Positions 44,705 through 53,715 of a stretch of 64,000 nucleotides of DNA are shown here, piece by piece. The notes under the pieces were generated by a model, which searched no databases, was not told the DNA's origin, and saw only the letters and a program-made list of their open reading frames with translations. The stretch lies in NCBI GenBank assembly GCA_036560485.1, contig DATBRC010000014.1:1-64000 (forward strand), written 5' to 3'. Numbering within the stretch: position 1 is the first letter of the stretch; every line of letters begins with the position of its first letter. The translations under genes were made by a program, and so were the position numbers. The stretch is from DATBRC01 sp036560485 (GTDB lineage Bacteria > Pseudomonadota > Gammaproteobacteria > Burkholderiales > Burkholderiaceae_D).

Positions 44705-44917
44705 ATGGAAACATGGAAATTAATACTGACCTTGATTGTAGTAATCGTGATTCCCGCATTTGGAATCTATTTTTATATAAAGACGTTTAATGGAAAAAAC
44801 GGCGAGCGCTATATAAAAATGCGCACGCAAGGTCCGTTCGTTCCGTTAAGCAAAGAGGAAATTGAAGAAGATGAGAAGCGAATGAAAAAATCTTCATCAA
44901 TCGAGAACAAAAGTTAA
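44705..44917 (+). CDS. Small single-TM protein, 70 aa
   Basis: METWKLILTLIVVIVIPAFG plus IYFYIKTF forms one membrane helix, followed by a charged cytoplasmic tail (SKEEIEEDEKRMKKSSS). It is the first gene rightward of the divergent promoter and precedes the slipin by 66 bp. No family recognised; a small accessory subunit of the slipin or sensor is possible. The ribosome site is weak (GGAACTGAA). Confidence 0.6.
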   Translation: METWKLILTLIVVIVIPAFGIYFYIKTFNGKNGERYIKMRTQGPFVPLSKEEIEEDEKRMKKSSSIENKS

Positions 44918-44983
44918 CTCGCATTTTTTGAATAAACATTGCGGGCCAATCCATGCAATGCAATGTCAAGCAAGGAGAATAAA

Positions 44984-45748
44984 ATGAACTGGATTATCAC
45001 TGCAGCCATCCTGATCTTTATCGTCAATGGCTTCCGCATCGCAACGCAATATCAGCGTGCCGTCATATTCAGGTTGGGCAAAGTGCAAGGTTTGCGCGGC
45101 CCCGGCTTGTACTGGATCATCCCATTGATCGAATGGCAGAAAACCATCGATATTCGCACCGTCACCACATCGGTTGCACAGCAAGAGACCATCACCAAGG
45201 ACAACGTGCCGGTCCAGGTGACCGTCGTTATCTGGTACTCCATCAAGAACCCGATCAAATCGGTCGTCGAAGTAGTCGATGTCGGCTCATCCGTGGTGCA
45301 AGTTGCACTGACATCGATGCGCAATATCATCGGCCGCCATACGCTTGATGACGTGTTGAAAGAACAGGAAAGATTGGGGATCGATATGCGCGCAGTGATC
45401 GACCATGCGACCGATCCGTGGGGTGTCAAGGTCGAGCGTGTTGAAATGCGCAATGTTGAAATTCCGGAATCGATGCAAAGAGCGATGGCGCAGGAAGCCG
45501 AGGCATTGCGCGAAAAGCGTGCTCGTATCATCAAGGCTGAAGCAGAGTTGGAAGCGTCCTTGAAATTGAGGGAAGCTGCCGGCCTGATCATGGAAAATCC
45601 AGCGGGTCTGGAATTGCGCAGAATGCAGATGATTACTGAAGTCGGTGCGGAACAAAACACGACGACAATTATCATGATGCCGAGCGAGTTTGTGTCGATG
45701 GCGGGCGCTGTGTCGGAATGGGCACGTAAATCTGCTGGTAAATCATAG
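44984..45748 (+). CDS. Slipin (SPFH/stomatin-like) protein
   Basis: 254 residues from ATG 44984 with AAGGAGAATAAA upstream. One N-terminal hairpin-like membrane segment (MNWIITAAILIFIVNGFRIA), then an SPFH domain (YQRAVIFRLGKVQGLRGPGL, DVLKEQERLGIDMRAVIDH, VERVEMRNVEIPESMQRAMA) and a C-terminal helical stretch, as in bacterial slipins. These assemble on membranes as ring-like oligomers and are linked to membrane microdomains and stress. Often paired with NfeD, which is absent here; instead the pair KdpD/KdpE follows by 105 bp. Confidence 0.92.
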   Translation: MNWIITAAILIFIVNGFRIATQYQRAVIFRLGKVQGLRGPGLYWIIPLIEWQKTIDIRTVTTSVAQQETITKDNVPVQVTVVIWYSIKNPIKSVVEVVDVGSSVVQVALTSMRNIIGRHTLDDVLKEQERLGIDMRAVIDHATDPWGVKVERVEMRNVEIPESMQRAMAQEAEALREKRARIIKAEAELEASLKLREAAGLIMENPAGLELRRMQMITEVGAEQNTTTIIMMPSEFVSMAGAVSEWARKSAGKS

Positions 45749-45853
45749 TGGCCTTGCGCTTTTTCACCTTGATGTCTGGTGGAAAAGCCATGGTTACTGA
45801 TACCATCTGACGATAGCAACATTATGCAAACACATCGCAAAGGAAACAGGCAA

Positions 45854-48577
45854 GTGACTCCTGAGGCCACACCGCCCAATCATCAATCGGCAACGCCACC
45901 TTCGGTGCGCGGCAAGCTGCGCATCTACTTTGGCGCATCTTCCGGTGTTGGCAAAACCTTTGCGATGCTGGATGCCGCGCGCAAGATGAAAGCGGATAAT
46001 CGGGATATCGTGATCGGCATCGTCGAAACGCATGGCTGCTCCAAGACGTCGGCATTATGCGATGGCATCGAAATCTTGTCTGCCAAAGTGCATCGGAACA
46101 ATGACCGCACCTACGCCGAATTCGATTTGGATGCAGCCTTGCAAAGGCGGCCTGCTTACCTGCTGCTTGATGACCTTGCCCACAGCAACTTGCCAGACGC
46201 ACGCCATCCTCAACGCTGGCAGGACGTCGAGGAACTCATTAACGCCGGCATCAATGTATTTACTTCCATCGACGTCCAGCATCTGGAAAGCCTGAATACC
46301 GTTGCAGGCGATATCACCGGATCGCGCGTAACAAACACTGTGCCTGATACGGTATTTGATGCTGCAGACGAGATCATTCTGGTAGATATTCCAGTCGATG
46401 AATTATGCAAGCGCATGGAGAGCCGCCAAGACAATGACCAACGTCCGATGCACAAAGGTGACCTGATTGCGTTACGCGAGTTGGCTTTACGGCGCACTGC
46501 CGAACGCGTCGAAGACGATGTGCTGGCCTATCGTGCCGAAGAATCGGTCAAGCCGGTCTGGAAAACCGATGCCGCCCTGCTCGCCTGCATCGGCCCCCAG
46601 TCGGATATTGAGCATGTGATACGCAGTGCGGCCAGATTGGCCAATCAATTGAATTCAACATGGCATGCAGTCTATGTGGAAACGCCCAGGCTTGCACGCC
46701 TGCCTTCTGAACAAAGGGAACGCATTTTAAAAAACCTGAAACTGGCACAAGACCTTGGCGCCAGCACAGCCGTCTTGTCCGGCAATGATGTGGCGCTCGC
46801 CATCGCGGATTACGCGGGCCTTCATAATTTTTCCAAGATCATTATCGGGCGAAGCCAGGCAGGTTGGCGACGCATATTTAGCGCAAGCCATCATGCACGC
46901 ATTGTGCAATTCCTGCCCAGTATCGATCTGGTAGAAACCGGACGCATTACCCGCACTGATCCAACAAAGTCCGATGATGCCGATTTGTCTGCCGAGCCGT
47001 TACGCCAGCATGATGAAAATATCGATATGCATGCGCCATCACGTTGGCGCGGCTATGCCATTGCTGCCGGCGCCAGCCTGCTGACTGCCCTCATTTCCAT
47101 CCCGCTATTGCGTTATCTCGAATTGGCAAACATCGTGATGCTGTTTCTGCTGACAGTGGTCTTGGTCGCGGTACGTCTTCGGCGCGGCGCATCGGTGGTT
47201 GCCACCCTGGTCAGCGTTGCTGCATTGATTCTGGAATCACCGCGCTTCTCTTTCGGTATGGGTGAACTGGAATACATGGTGACATTGGTCGTCATGCTTG
47301 CGGTTGGCCTGATCACCGGCAAACTGACTGCCGACTTGCGCTACCAGGCACGCGTTGCCGCACATCGCGAGACCAGGGCAGTTGCGCTTTTCAAATACGC
47401 ACGCGCGCTGTCCGGCACATTGCAAACCGAACAGATCAGCGACACGACGATGGAATTCATCCATCAGACTTTTCACTGCAAGGCGGCACTACTGTTGCCT
47501 GACGCAACAGGCCGCTTGCATTTGCCACGGCCGAGCGAGGTCGATGCATCGAAAGCGCCGCACCTGAATTTTCTTGATGCGCATATTGCGCAATGGGCAT
47601 TCGACCATGCCAAACCTGCGGGTCATGGCACGGATACGTTATCGAACAATCCGTTTTTCTATTTGCCTTTATTGGCGCCCATGCATACCCGCGGTGTATT
47701 GGCGATACAACCCGACAGTGCGCGTTGGGTATTGATTCCGGAGCAACGCCGGCAGCTTGATACATTTGCCGCATTGACCGCCATTGCATTGGAGCGGGTG
47801 CACTATGTCGATGTCGCGCAGGAAGCGTTGCTCAAGATGGAATCGGAACGATTGCGCAATTCGCTGCTGGCTGCGTTGTCGCATGATTTGCGCACACCGC
47901 TGACTTCGCTGGTCGGCTTGTCGGAAGCGCTTGCGATGTCGAAGCCATCGTTGACCTCGCAGCAGCTTGAGCTTGCCGATGCATTGCGCAGTGAGTCGAC
48001 CCGGATGAGCAATCTCGTGTCCAACCTGCTTGAAATGGCGCGCATACAAAGCGGGCAGATCAAGCTCAATTTGCAATGGCAAACGATTGAAGAAGTGACC
48101 GGCACCGCATTGCGTATCTGTCATTCGCAACTTCAATCGAGACAAATCAGCATCAAGATAAAACAGGACTTACCGCTCATCCAATTCGACGCGGTATTGA
48201 TCGAACGCGTGCTCTGCAACCTGCTGGAAAATGCAGCCAAATATACACCGCCAACTGCGCTGATCGAAATCACGGCGGAAGTTGAAGATGTATTTCTATC
48301 AGTGATGGTATGCGACAACGGCTCCGGCCTTCCCGTGGGCCGCGAAGAAATCCTGTTTGAAAAATTCACGCGTGGCGATAACGAATCGGCGATACCGGGC
48401 ATTGGCCTCGGCCTGGCAATTTGCCGCGCCATTATCGAAGCGCATGGCGGCACCATAAGAGCGACAAAATCGGATCTGGGCGGCGCATCATTCATATTTA
48501 CCCTGCCGCTCGGCACGCCACCTGATATATCATCGCTGGATGAAAACGAAACCCTTTTAACGCAATCATTATCATGA
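45854..48577 (+). CDS. kdpD: KdpD-like sensor histidine kinase
   Basis: 907 residues from GTG 45854, which has AAAGGA about 9 bases upstream; it gives an N-terminus as long as in E. coli KdpD. An N-terminal KdpD domain (GASSGVGKT at 27-35; LAHSNLPDARHPQRWQDVEE) is followed by a Usp-like domain (about 220-345), four membrane helices (DUF4118, about 395-490), a GAF-like domain, the H-box SHDLRTPLTSL (His677) and an HATPase domain ending GIGLGLAIC. The conserved GKVY..FFRKGNL stretch is shortened to RPMHKGDL. The KdpD sensor normally controls kdpFABC; none is in the window. Confidence 0.9.
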   Translation: MTPEATPPNHQSATPPSVRGKLRIYFGASSGVGKTFAMLDAARKMKADNRDIVIGIVETHGCSKTSALCDGIEILSAKVHRNNDRTYAEFDLDAALQRRPAYLLLDDLAHSNLPDARHPQRWQDVEELINAGINVFTSIDVQHLESLNTVAGDITGSRVTNTVPDTVFDAADEIILVDIPVDELCKRMESRQDNDQRPMHKGDLIALRELALRRTAERVEDDVLAYRAEESVKPVWKTDAALLACIGPQSDIEHVIRSAARLANQLNSTWHAVYVETPRLARLPSEQRERILKNLKLAQDLGASTAVLSGNDVALAIADYAGLHNFSKIIIGRSQAGWRRIFSASHHARIVQFLPSIDLVETGRITRTDPTKSDDADLSAEPLRQHDENIDMHAPSRWRGYAIAAGASLLTALISIPLLRYLELANIVMLFLLTVVLVAVRLRRGASVVATLVSVAALILESPRFSFGMGELEYMVTLVVMLAVGLITGKLTADLRYQARVAAHRETRAVALFKYARALSGTLQTEQISDTTMEFIHQTFHCKAALLLPDATGRLHLPRPSEVDASKAPHLNFLDAHIAQWAFDHAKPAGHGTDTLSNNPFFYLPLLAPMHTRGVLAIQPDSARWVLIPEQRRQLDTFAALTAIALERVHYVDVAQEALLKMESERLRNSLLAALSHDLRTPLTSLVGLSEALAMSKPSLTSQQLELADALRSESTRMSNLVSNLLEMARIQSGQIKLNLQWQTIEEVTGTALRICHSQLQSRQISIKIKQDLPLIQFDAVLIERVLCNLLENAAKYTPPTALIEITAEVEDVFLSVMVCDNGSGLPVGREEILFEKFTRGDNESAIPGIGLGLAICRAIIEAHGGTIRATKSDLGGASFIFTLPLGTPPDISSLDENETLLTQSLS

Positions 48578-48584
48578 GAGATTC

Positions 48585-49280
48585 ATGAGCGATCCCACTC
48601 CCGTTGCATTATTGGTTGAAGATGAGCCCCAAATCCGGCGCTTCGTGCGTATGGCGCTGGAAGAAGAAGGCTGGCAAGTCTTTGAATCCGAAACCATGCG
48701 GCGCGGCTTGATCGAATCCGGTACCCGCAAACCGAATCTGGTGGTTCTCGACCTTGGATTGCCGGACGGTGACGGCGTCGAATTTATCCGCGATGTACGC
48801 AAGTGGTCTGCCGTTCCCATCATCGTATTGTCGGCACGCCTGAATGAAGCCGACAAAATCAAGGCGCTCGATGCAGGCGCCGATGACTATCTGACCAAGC
48901 CATTTGGCGTAGGCGAGTTGCTGGCACGTGTGCGCGCAACGTTAAGGCGTCAACGCCATGAGACCACCGATAAGGATGGTCTCGTGCGATTTGGCGATGT
49001 GACGGTCGACTTGAGCAAGCGTATGGTTACCAAGGCTGGGGAAATAGTCCGACTGACGCCCACCGAATATCGTCTGCTTTCGGTGCTGGTGCAAAATGCC
49101 GGCCGTGTGGTGACGAACCTGCATCTGCTACGCGAAGTGTGGGGACCGTCGCATGCGGATGACGGTCATTATTTGCGCATCTACCTTGGCCACTTGCGGC
49201 AAAAGCTGGAAGACGATCCTGCACAACCCAAGTATTTTCTGACCGAAACCGCCGTTGGATATCGATTGTTAATCGGATAA
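48585..49280 (+). CDS. kdpE: KdpE-like response regulator
   Basis: 231 residues, 7 bp after kdpD. Receiver domain: acidic pair around 12-13 (VEDEP), phospho-acceptor Asp56 in VVLDLGLPD, Lys in LTKPFG. OmpR-type winged helix from about 130 (LTPTEYRLLSVLVQNAGRVV, then DGHYLRIYLGHLRQKLE). Complete. It forms a two-component pair with the KdpD sensor upstream; likely targets include the divergent promoter at about 44.6 kb rather than a kdp operon (inference). Confidence 0.92.
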   Translation: MSDPTPVALLVEDEPQIRRFVRMALEEEGWQVFESETMRRGLIESGTRKPNLVVLDLGLPDGDGVEFIRDVRKWSAVPIIVLSARLNEADKIKALDAGADDYLTKPFGVGELLARVRATLRRQRHETTDKDGLVRFGDVTVDLSKRMVTKAGEIVRLTPTEYRLLSVLVQNAGRVVTNLHLLREVWGPSHADDGHYLRIYLGHLRQKLEDDPAQPKYFLTETAVGYRLLIG

Positions 49281-49307
49281 AGTCCAATCGATATCCCAGT
49301 TTTACCT

Positions 49308-49429
49308 AGAGCAGTTTTAGCCTGGCTATACACGAGCCCAGGTTGGGCCGAGAAGCACAACCGTACGTGAGGTACGGTGAGCATCACAGGTTCAAGATTG
49401 GCCGTGTATAGCCAGGCTAAAACTGCTCT
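49308..49429. repeat. Inverted-repeat element, family D (122 bp)
   Basis: AGAGCAGTTTTAGCCTGGCT + ATACACG at 49308-49334 and its exact complement at 49403-49429: a perfect 27-bp arm pair. The loop contains ACCGTACGTGAGGTACGGT, a smaller hairpin. It lies 27 bp after kdpE and could act as its terminator. Arm sequence unlike families A-C, ends again AGARC. Confidence 0.88.
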
Positions 49430-49871
49430 AACAGGATAGTTATACTGCCGTATCGCCCCGCACTTGATGAGTTCTAGATACAGCCTCTCTTGCTGCACCA
49501 AGTCTGGTTAGAGCAACACTAACCCATGCCAACCCTATTATGCGCTGGCGTACAGTCTGGTCTATGCGTTATATTTGATTATTAACGCGACAAAAAGCCT
49601 CATACCGCCGTCATGCAATCTTCCAGGGCGCTACTCTTGCTCTATGAATGACGTCGCGAGTGATTAAAATAGGCGCGGCCATTCAGGGAGAGGCAGACGT
49701 TATGCTGAGACTCAATCATGCAAAATTGATACGTCATTCCGACTTGTGCGGCGCAACAATCTCGCCTTCGCACTTTCTCCACACAACTATTGAAGCAACT
49801 CGCCCGCATTTTTCCTGGCTGCCTATGATGATGGCATCATTATTCAGCCACCCTATGTTGTCCGCTTCTGC
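49430..49871. other. Intergenic region upstream of the HD-GYP gene
   Basis: About 440 bp with no supportable gene. Short frames occur on both strands without ribosome sites. It probably contains the promoter of the HD-GYP/EAL pair. Confidence 0.35.
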
Positions 49872-51572
49872 ATGAACCTCCATCCATCCAAGCTTCGCAA
49901 CCAATTGCGCATTAGCGTCAGTGATGTACGCATCGGCATGTTTATCGCCGAGCTTGATCGGCCTTGGGCGGAAACCCCTTTTATGCTGCAAGGCTTCTTG
50001 TTGAAAGAAGCGGCGCATCTGCAAATGCTGCGTGACTTTGTGTCTGAAGTCATGATCGATCCAACGCGCAGCGCAACCGATTCATTTACACATCTGCCTT
50101 GGGATGCACTGCATGAGCCTGTAGAAATCCATACGCCTGCTGCGCCCATTGCACGAACCAGCATTGTTTATACAACCAGTCCCGCGATCAATGAGGACAA
50201 GCCGCTATTTACAACATTCCGGCAAAGATGGCGCAATATTTTTGACCCCACGTCCCGTGGTGATACATCGCCACATCAACCGGCGCCGTATTACTTGCGC
50301 TTCGCCGAGCAGCAACCCGATAGCAGTACTGATAGCGAGAACGATCAACCGCTTTCCGAAACAGAACGGAAAGCCGCATTGACCAGCAAATTGACGCCGC
50401 CTTCCACCCCGCAATTCAGCAAGTTCATCGAATCGACTTACCCGCTTGATGTCAATTTCGCGCCATTAAGCATTGCAGATCGCATTGAGCTATTTCGAAG
50501 CAAGTTGAGCAAATCCGGCCCCGCAATATTGAAGCCGCAGAAGCCGGCCATAGAAAAACTTCCGCAAAAAAAACGGCCGAATTTTGTTCCTGCGTCGATT
50601 CCGCTAGTGATCTATCGCGACCAAACCACGATCAAACAAGAGTTGGTACGAGCAAAAAAAACCGTCCGCCACGCCGACAAAGTCCTGAAGAAAATGATGA
50701 ACAGTATCCAGGCCGATCTACCGATCAGGCTGGACGATGTTAAACCCGTCGTAGAAGTATTGGTCGAAAGCATCGTCAGCAATCCTACCGCGCTGATGTG
50801 GTCCGCCAAGTTGCGTGACGAAAGCAAAAAAGCCTATATGCACGGCTTGAAAGTAGCGATTTACATGATGGCACTAGGACGCCATCTGGGCTTCCCTAAA
50901 GAGCAATTATCGGAACTGGGCACCATCGGTTTGCTGATCGATATCGGCATGCTGAAAATACCGACAGCCTTGCTTGAAAAAGTCGACGAACTGACGCCGG
51001 AAGAATATGCATTGCTGACCCAGCATGTCATGTATGGTATGCAGACATTGGAACAAGGCAGTCCATTGCCGCACAATATTGCGCGCGGTATTCTGGAGCA
51101 TCACGAGCGCATAGACGGCAGCGGCTATCCACAGGGATTAAAAGGAGAATCGATCAGTATCTATGGCCAGATAGCGGCCATCGCCGATACCTTTGCGGCC
51201 ATGACGACTGAGCGATTGCATGATGTCACGCATTCTGCTTTTGATGCGATGAAAGAGTTGTTCAAGGAAGCAGAAACGAAATTGCATGCGCCATTGGTTG
51301 AGCAATTTGTCCATGCAATCAGCATCTTCCCCGTCGGCTCACTGATTGAATTGTCATCCGGTGAAGTAGCAATCGTACTTGAACATAATAAAATACGGCG
51401 GCTGGAACCAAAGGTGCTGATCCTGACAAACAGCGATAAGGAAATGCTTGCGCAACCTGTGTTGCTGGATCTGATGGCGAAGAACAAATCAAACAGCGAG
51501 AAAAGAAAAATACTGCGCGGCCTGCCGGATGGCGCTTACGATATCAATTACCGCGACTATTATTTAAGCTGA
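49872..51572 (+). CDS. DUF3391 / degenerate HD-GYP protein
   Basis: 566 residues. DUF3391 at the N-terminus (RISVSDVRIGMFIAELDRPW), a long variable linker (about 85-240), then an HD-GYP domain (about 300-490). The HHE...GYP segment is intact (HHERIDGSGYP), but the HD motif itself, HDIGK in active enzymes, reads IDIGM (LLIDIGMLKIP), so the metal-binding His and the following Lys are missing. HD-GYP enzymes degrade cyclic-di-GMP; this one is probably inactive or altered and may act as a c-di-GMP sensor. It overlaps no gene and lies 13 bp before the EAL gene, an operon. Confidence 0.88.
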   Translation: MNLHPSKLRNQLRISVSDVRIGMFIAELDRPWAETPFMLQGFLLKEAAHLQMLRDFVSEVMIDPTRSATDSFTHLPWDALHEPVEIHTPAAPIARTSIVYTTSPAINEDKPLFTTFRQRWRNIFDPTSRGDTSPHQPAPYYLRFAEQQPDSSTDSENDQPLSETERKAALTSKLTPPSTPQFSKFIESTYPLDVNFAPLSIADRIELFRSKLSKSGPAILKPQKPAIEKLPQKKRPNFVPASIPLVIYRDQTTIKQELVRAKKTVRHADKVLKKMMNSIQADLPIRLDDVKPVVEVLVESIVSNPTALMWSAKLRDESKKAYMHGLKVAIYMMALGRHLGFPKEQLSELGTIGLLIDIGMLKIPTALLEKVDELTPEEYALLTQHVMYGMQTLEQGSPLPHNIARGILEHHERIDGSGYPQGLKGESISIYGQIAAIADTFAAMTTERLHDVTHSAFDAMKELFKEAETKLHAPLVEQFVHAISIFPVGSLIELSSGEVAIVLEHNKIRRLEPKVLILTNSDKEMLAQPVLLDLMAKNKSNSEKRKILRGLPDGAYDINYRDYYLS

Positions 51573-51585
51573 GATTTCAACGAGG

Positions 51586-52896
51586 ATGAATCAGCCAATG
51601 ACATCTCAAGCAACTACAGACAGCAGCGCTGAACCGATCACGATTGACGGGTTTTACCAATGCCTGCAACAGGAATTGGTACGCGCCGATTCGTCACACG
51701 TGCTGGCTTTGCTGGTGATGTCATTTCGCCGCTCCGACCGCATTACCAGTCTTATAGATAAAAACACAGCAACTGAAATCAACCGTGAATTAATCGGACG
51801 CATCCGTTCAGTCATGCGTAGCGCCGACAAATTCGTGCTCATCAATAATGACGAATGCTGGTTGTTGCTGCCGCAATTACCGACAGAGCCGGTGGTGCTA
51901 TTGGCGGTACATCGACTATTGGCAGTGCTGCACCCGCCGTTTTTACACGGTGATCATGCAATGTTCATGCGGCCCAGCATCGGCATTGCATGCGCGCCTC
52001 AACATGCTCAGTCTGCTTCAATGCTGTTGCGTGCAGCGGACCTGGCGCAACAAGCGGCACGGACCGGCAATGCTTCATTTGCGATGTCGGAAGCCTCCGG
52101 CGACAAAAGCGAATTGCCGGATGATCTCGAAAACGCCCTCAGTCGCGTACTTGCCGGCAACGCGTTGACGGTCGCCTACCAACCTAAAATCAATCTTCAA
52201 AATGGGCATGCATCCTCGGTCGAAGCACTGGTGCGTTGGCCTGAGAACGATAGCTATGCAGTACCGACCGTATCGCTGGTCGAAACAGCCGAACGCTGCG
52301 GCCTGATTGAAGCCTTGACTATGCATGTGCTCAATACGGTTTTGCGCGAGCGTAAAGTCTGGCTGCAAAACGATCTGGACATCCGGGTATGGATTAACCT
52401 GTCGGCCAGATTACTGACGCAAAAAAATCTTCCGCAAATGCTGAAACAAGTATTACAGGTATGGCATGTGCAGCCGTCTGCGATCGGGTTTGAAATTACT
52501 GAAAGCGCTTTGATTCACGATCTCGAACAAACCGCCGAAATCCTGTTTGAATTGCAGCAGCTCGGATTCAGCCTGACGATCGACGACTTTGGCACAGGCT
52601 ATTCATCATTGGCCTATTTACGGCGCTTCCCGATTTCAGAATTGAAGATCGATAGAATATTTGTTCAAGGGATGGCGCATTCGACACCGGATTACCAGAT
52701 CGTCAAAAGCATTATCGAACTGGCGCATAATTTTGGTTTGAAAGTCGTTGCCGAAGGTGCTGAAGAAGAGCAAACACTGGTCGAATTAAAAAAGCTGCAA
52801 TGCGATCTCGCGCAAGGCTTTATCTATGCAAAACCGATGGTCGCCGAAGCATTGCTGGTATGGTGGAAACAGTTCAATAACATCACACCAGGATAA
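51586..52896 (+). CDS. EAL domain protein with degenerate GGDEF
   Basis: 436 residues. An N-terminal GGDEF-like domain lacks the motif (NNDECW in its place) and so should not synthesise c-di-GMP. The EAL domain keeps the catalytic set: EALVRW, NLSARLL, EITES, DDFGTGYSS, KIDR, and AEGAEEEQ (Ala in place of Val). It probably cleaves c-di-GMP. It follows the degenerate HD-GYP protein by 13 bp; the pair may form a c-di-GMP module in which one binds and the other degrades. Start at 51586 or 51598. Confidence 0.9.
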   Translation: MNQPMTSQATTDSSAEPITIDGFYQCLQQELVRADSSHVLALLVMSFRRSDRITSLIDKNTATEINRELIGRIRSVMRSADKFVLINNDECWLLLPQLPTEPVVLLAVHRLLAVLHPPFLHGDHAMFMRPSIGIACAPQHAQSASMLLRAADLAQQAARTGNASFAMSEASGDKSELPDDLENALSRVLAGNALTVAYQPKINLQNGHASSVEALVRWPENDSYAVPTVSLVETAERCGLIEALTMHVLNTVLRERKVWLQNDLDIRVWINLSARLLTQKNLPQMLKQVLQVWHVQPSAIGFEITESALIHDLEQTAEILFELQQLGFSLTIDDFGTGYSSLAYLRRFPISELKIDRIFVQGMAHSTPDYQIVKSIIELAHNFGLKVVAEGAEEEQTLVELKKLQCDLAQGFIYAKPMVAEALLVWWKQFNNITPG

Positions 52897-53136
52897 CTGT
52901 AATAAACCAGATTTGATCGTGCGTTGAAACTCGCCCAACTTCAATTATTGCCGCTGATACAATCTTCGCCTACACTAAACACTGCATGATATGGCTGATA
53001 TAGAAAATGTCCGTCTTTCCGGGATTTTTAGCTTTCCTGTTAATGCGGCCGTTCTTTGAAATGCTGGCACGTGTGAAGCGTGGTGACCGATTGATGTCCT
53101 TGCATAACGGACACCGGTGTCCCGATAAATAAACAG
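52897..53136. other. Left flank of the cassette array
   Basis: 240 bp with no gene. I looked for an attI-like or earlier attC site; the 3' end AAACAG before TTAAGT fits a core boundary (G at 53136), but I could not find a convincing attI site or an integrase. Confidence 0.35.
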
Positions 53137-53166
53137 TTAAGTGCACTCATAAATTGAAGAATAAAT

Positions 53167-53652
53167 ATGTTTAAAATTTTCAAAAAGAGCTCTGATCCGA
53201 CTACGTTGTGTGTTGAGGCACGCGCTCTTATCTCCCAAGGCCAAGTAGAGAAGGCACTCAATCTTTACGAAAGCGTCATAAGAGACAGTCCGCAATTTTC
53301 TATGGCATTTGCTGACCGTGGAACTTTGTATGCAATGATGAAGGAACATACGAAGGCAACAGCTGATCTGATGCATGCTTTGGAACTGGGGTATAACGAC
53401 GCTTCGGTATTCACTACCCTTGCCACCATTTACAAAGACCTTGGGGATTTTTCAAATGCCCTGAGATATTTTAGTCATGCTGAAACTATGGCTCCTGATA
53501 ATCCTTTTATCTACTACAACCGTTCGGGCGTCTATCTCGCGCTTGGAAATAAAGCTTTGGCTGAAGCAGATTTAAAAAAATGTCTCGAATTAGGGCCTGA
53601 CGCGAATTCTCGTGCCGCTATTCAAAAGCGATTAGAGGAAGTGAATGCTTAA
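53167..53652 (+). CDS. TPR-repeat protein (cassette 1)
   Basis: 161 residues made of tetratricopeptide repeats: ARALISQGQVEKALNLYESV, PQFSMAFADRGTLYAMMKEH, TLATIYKDLGDFSNALRYFS, FIYYNRSGVYLALGNKALAE. TPRs mediate protein-protein contacts; no catalytic domain or signal peptide is present. GAAG lies about 8 bases before the ATG. Its stop codon lies inside the cassette's own attC R'' box, a compact cassette layout. AT-richer than the surrounding chromosome. Confidence 0.88.
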   Translation: MFKIFKKSSDPTTLCVEARALISQGQVEKALNLYESVIRDSPQFSMAFADRGTLYAMMKEHTKATADLMHALELGYNDASVFTTLATIYKDLGDFSNALRYFSHAETMAPDNPFIYYNRSGVYLALGNKALAEADLKKCLELGPDANSRAAIQKRLEEVNA

Positions 53653-53703
53653 ACTTGACTTGTCGCTCGATGCCGTCACGCAAGCGTGCCGATCAGCTCG
53701 GCG
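53647..53703 (+). other. attC-like site of cassette 1
   Basis: R'' GCTTAAAC (53647-53654), then CTTGACTTGTCGC ... ACGC-AA-GCGT central hairpin ... ATCAGCTCGGCG, ending at the G before TTAGGT. About 57 bp. R'' matches the TTAAG start of cassette 1 over five of six bases. Confidence 0.65.
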
Positions 53704-53715
53704 TTAGGTATCTCT

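Noticed and set aside
49308..49429. Family D repeat as another attC site
   Set aside because: Arms are fully perfect and the ends lack GTTRRRY/RYYYAAC boxes; size and layout fit the other hairpin elements instead.
52897..53136. attI or integrase remnant left of the cassette array
   Set aside because: No IntI motif or attI-like sites recognisable; only the core boundary at 53136 fits.
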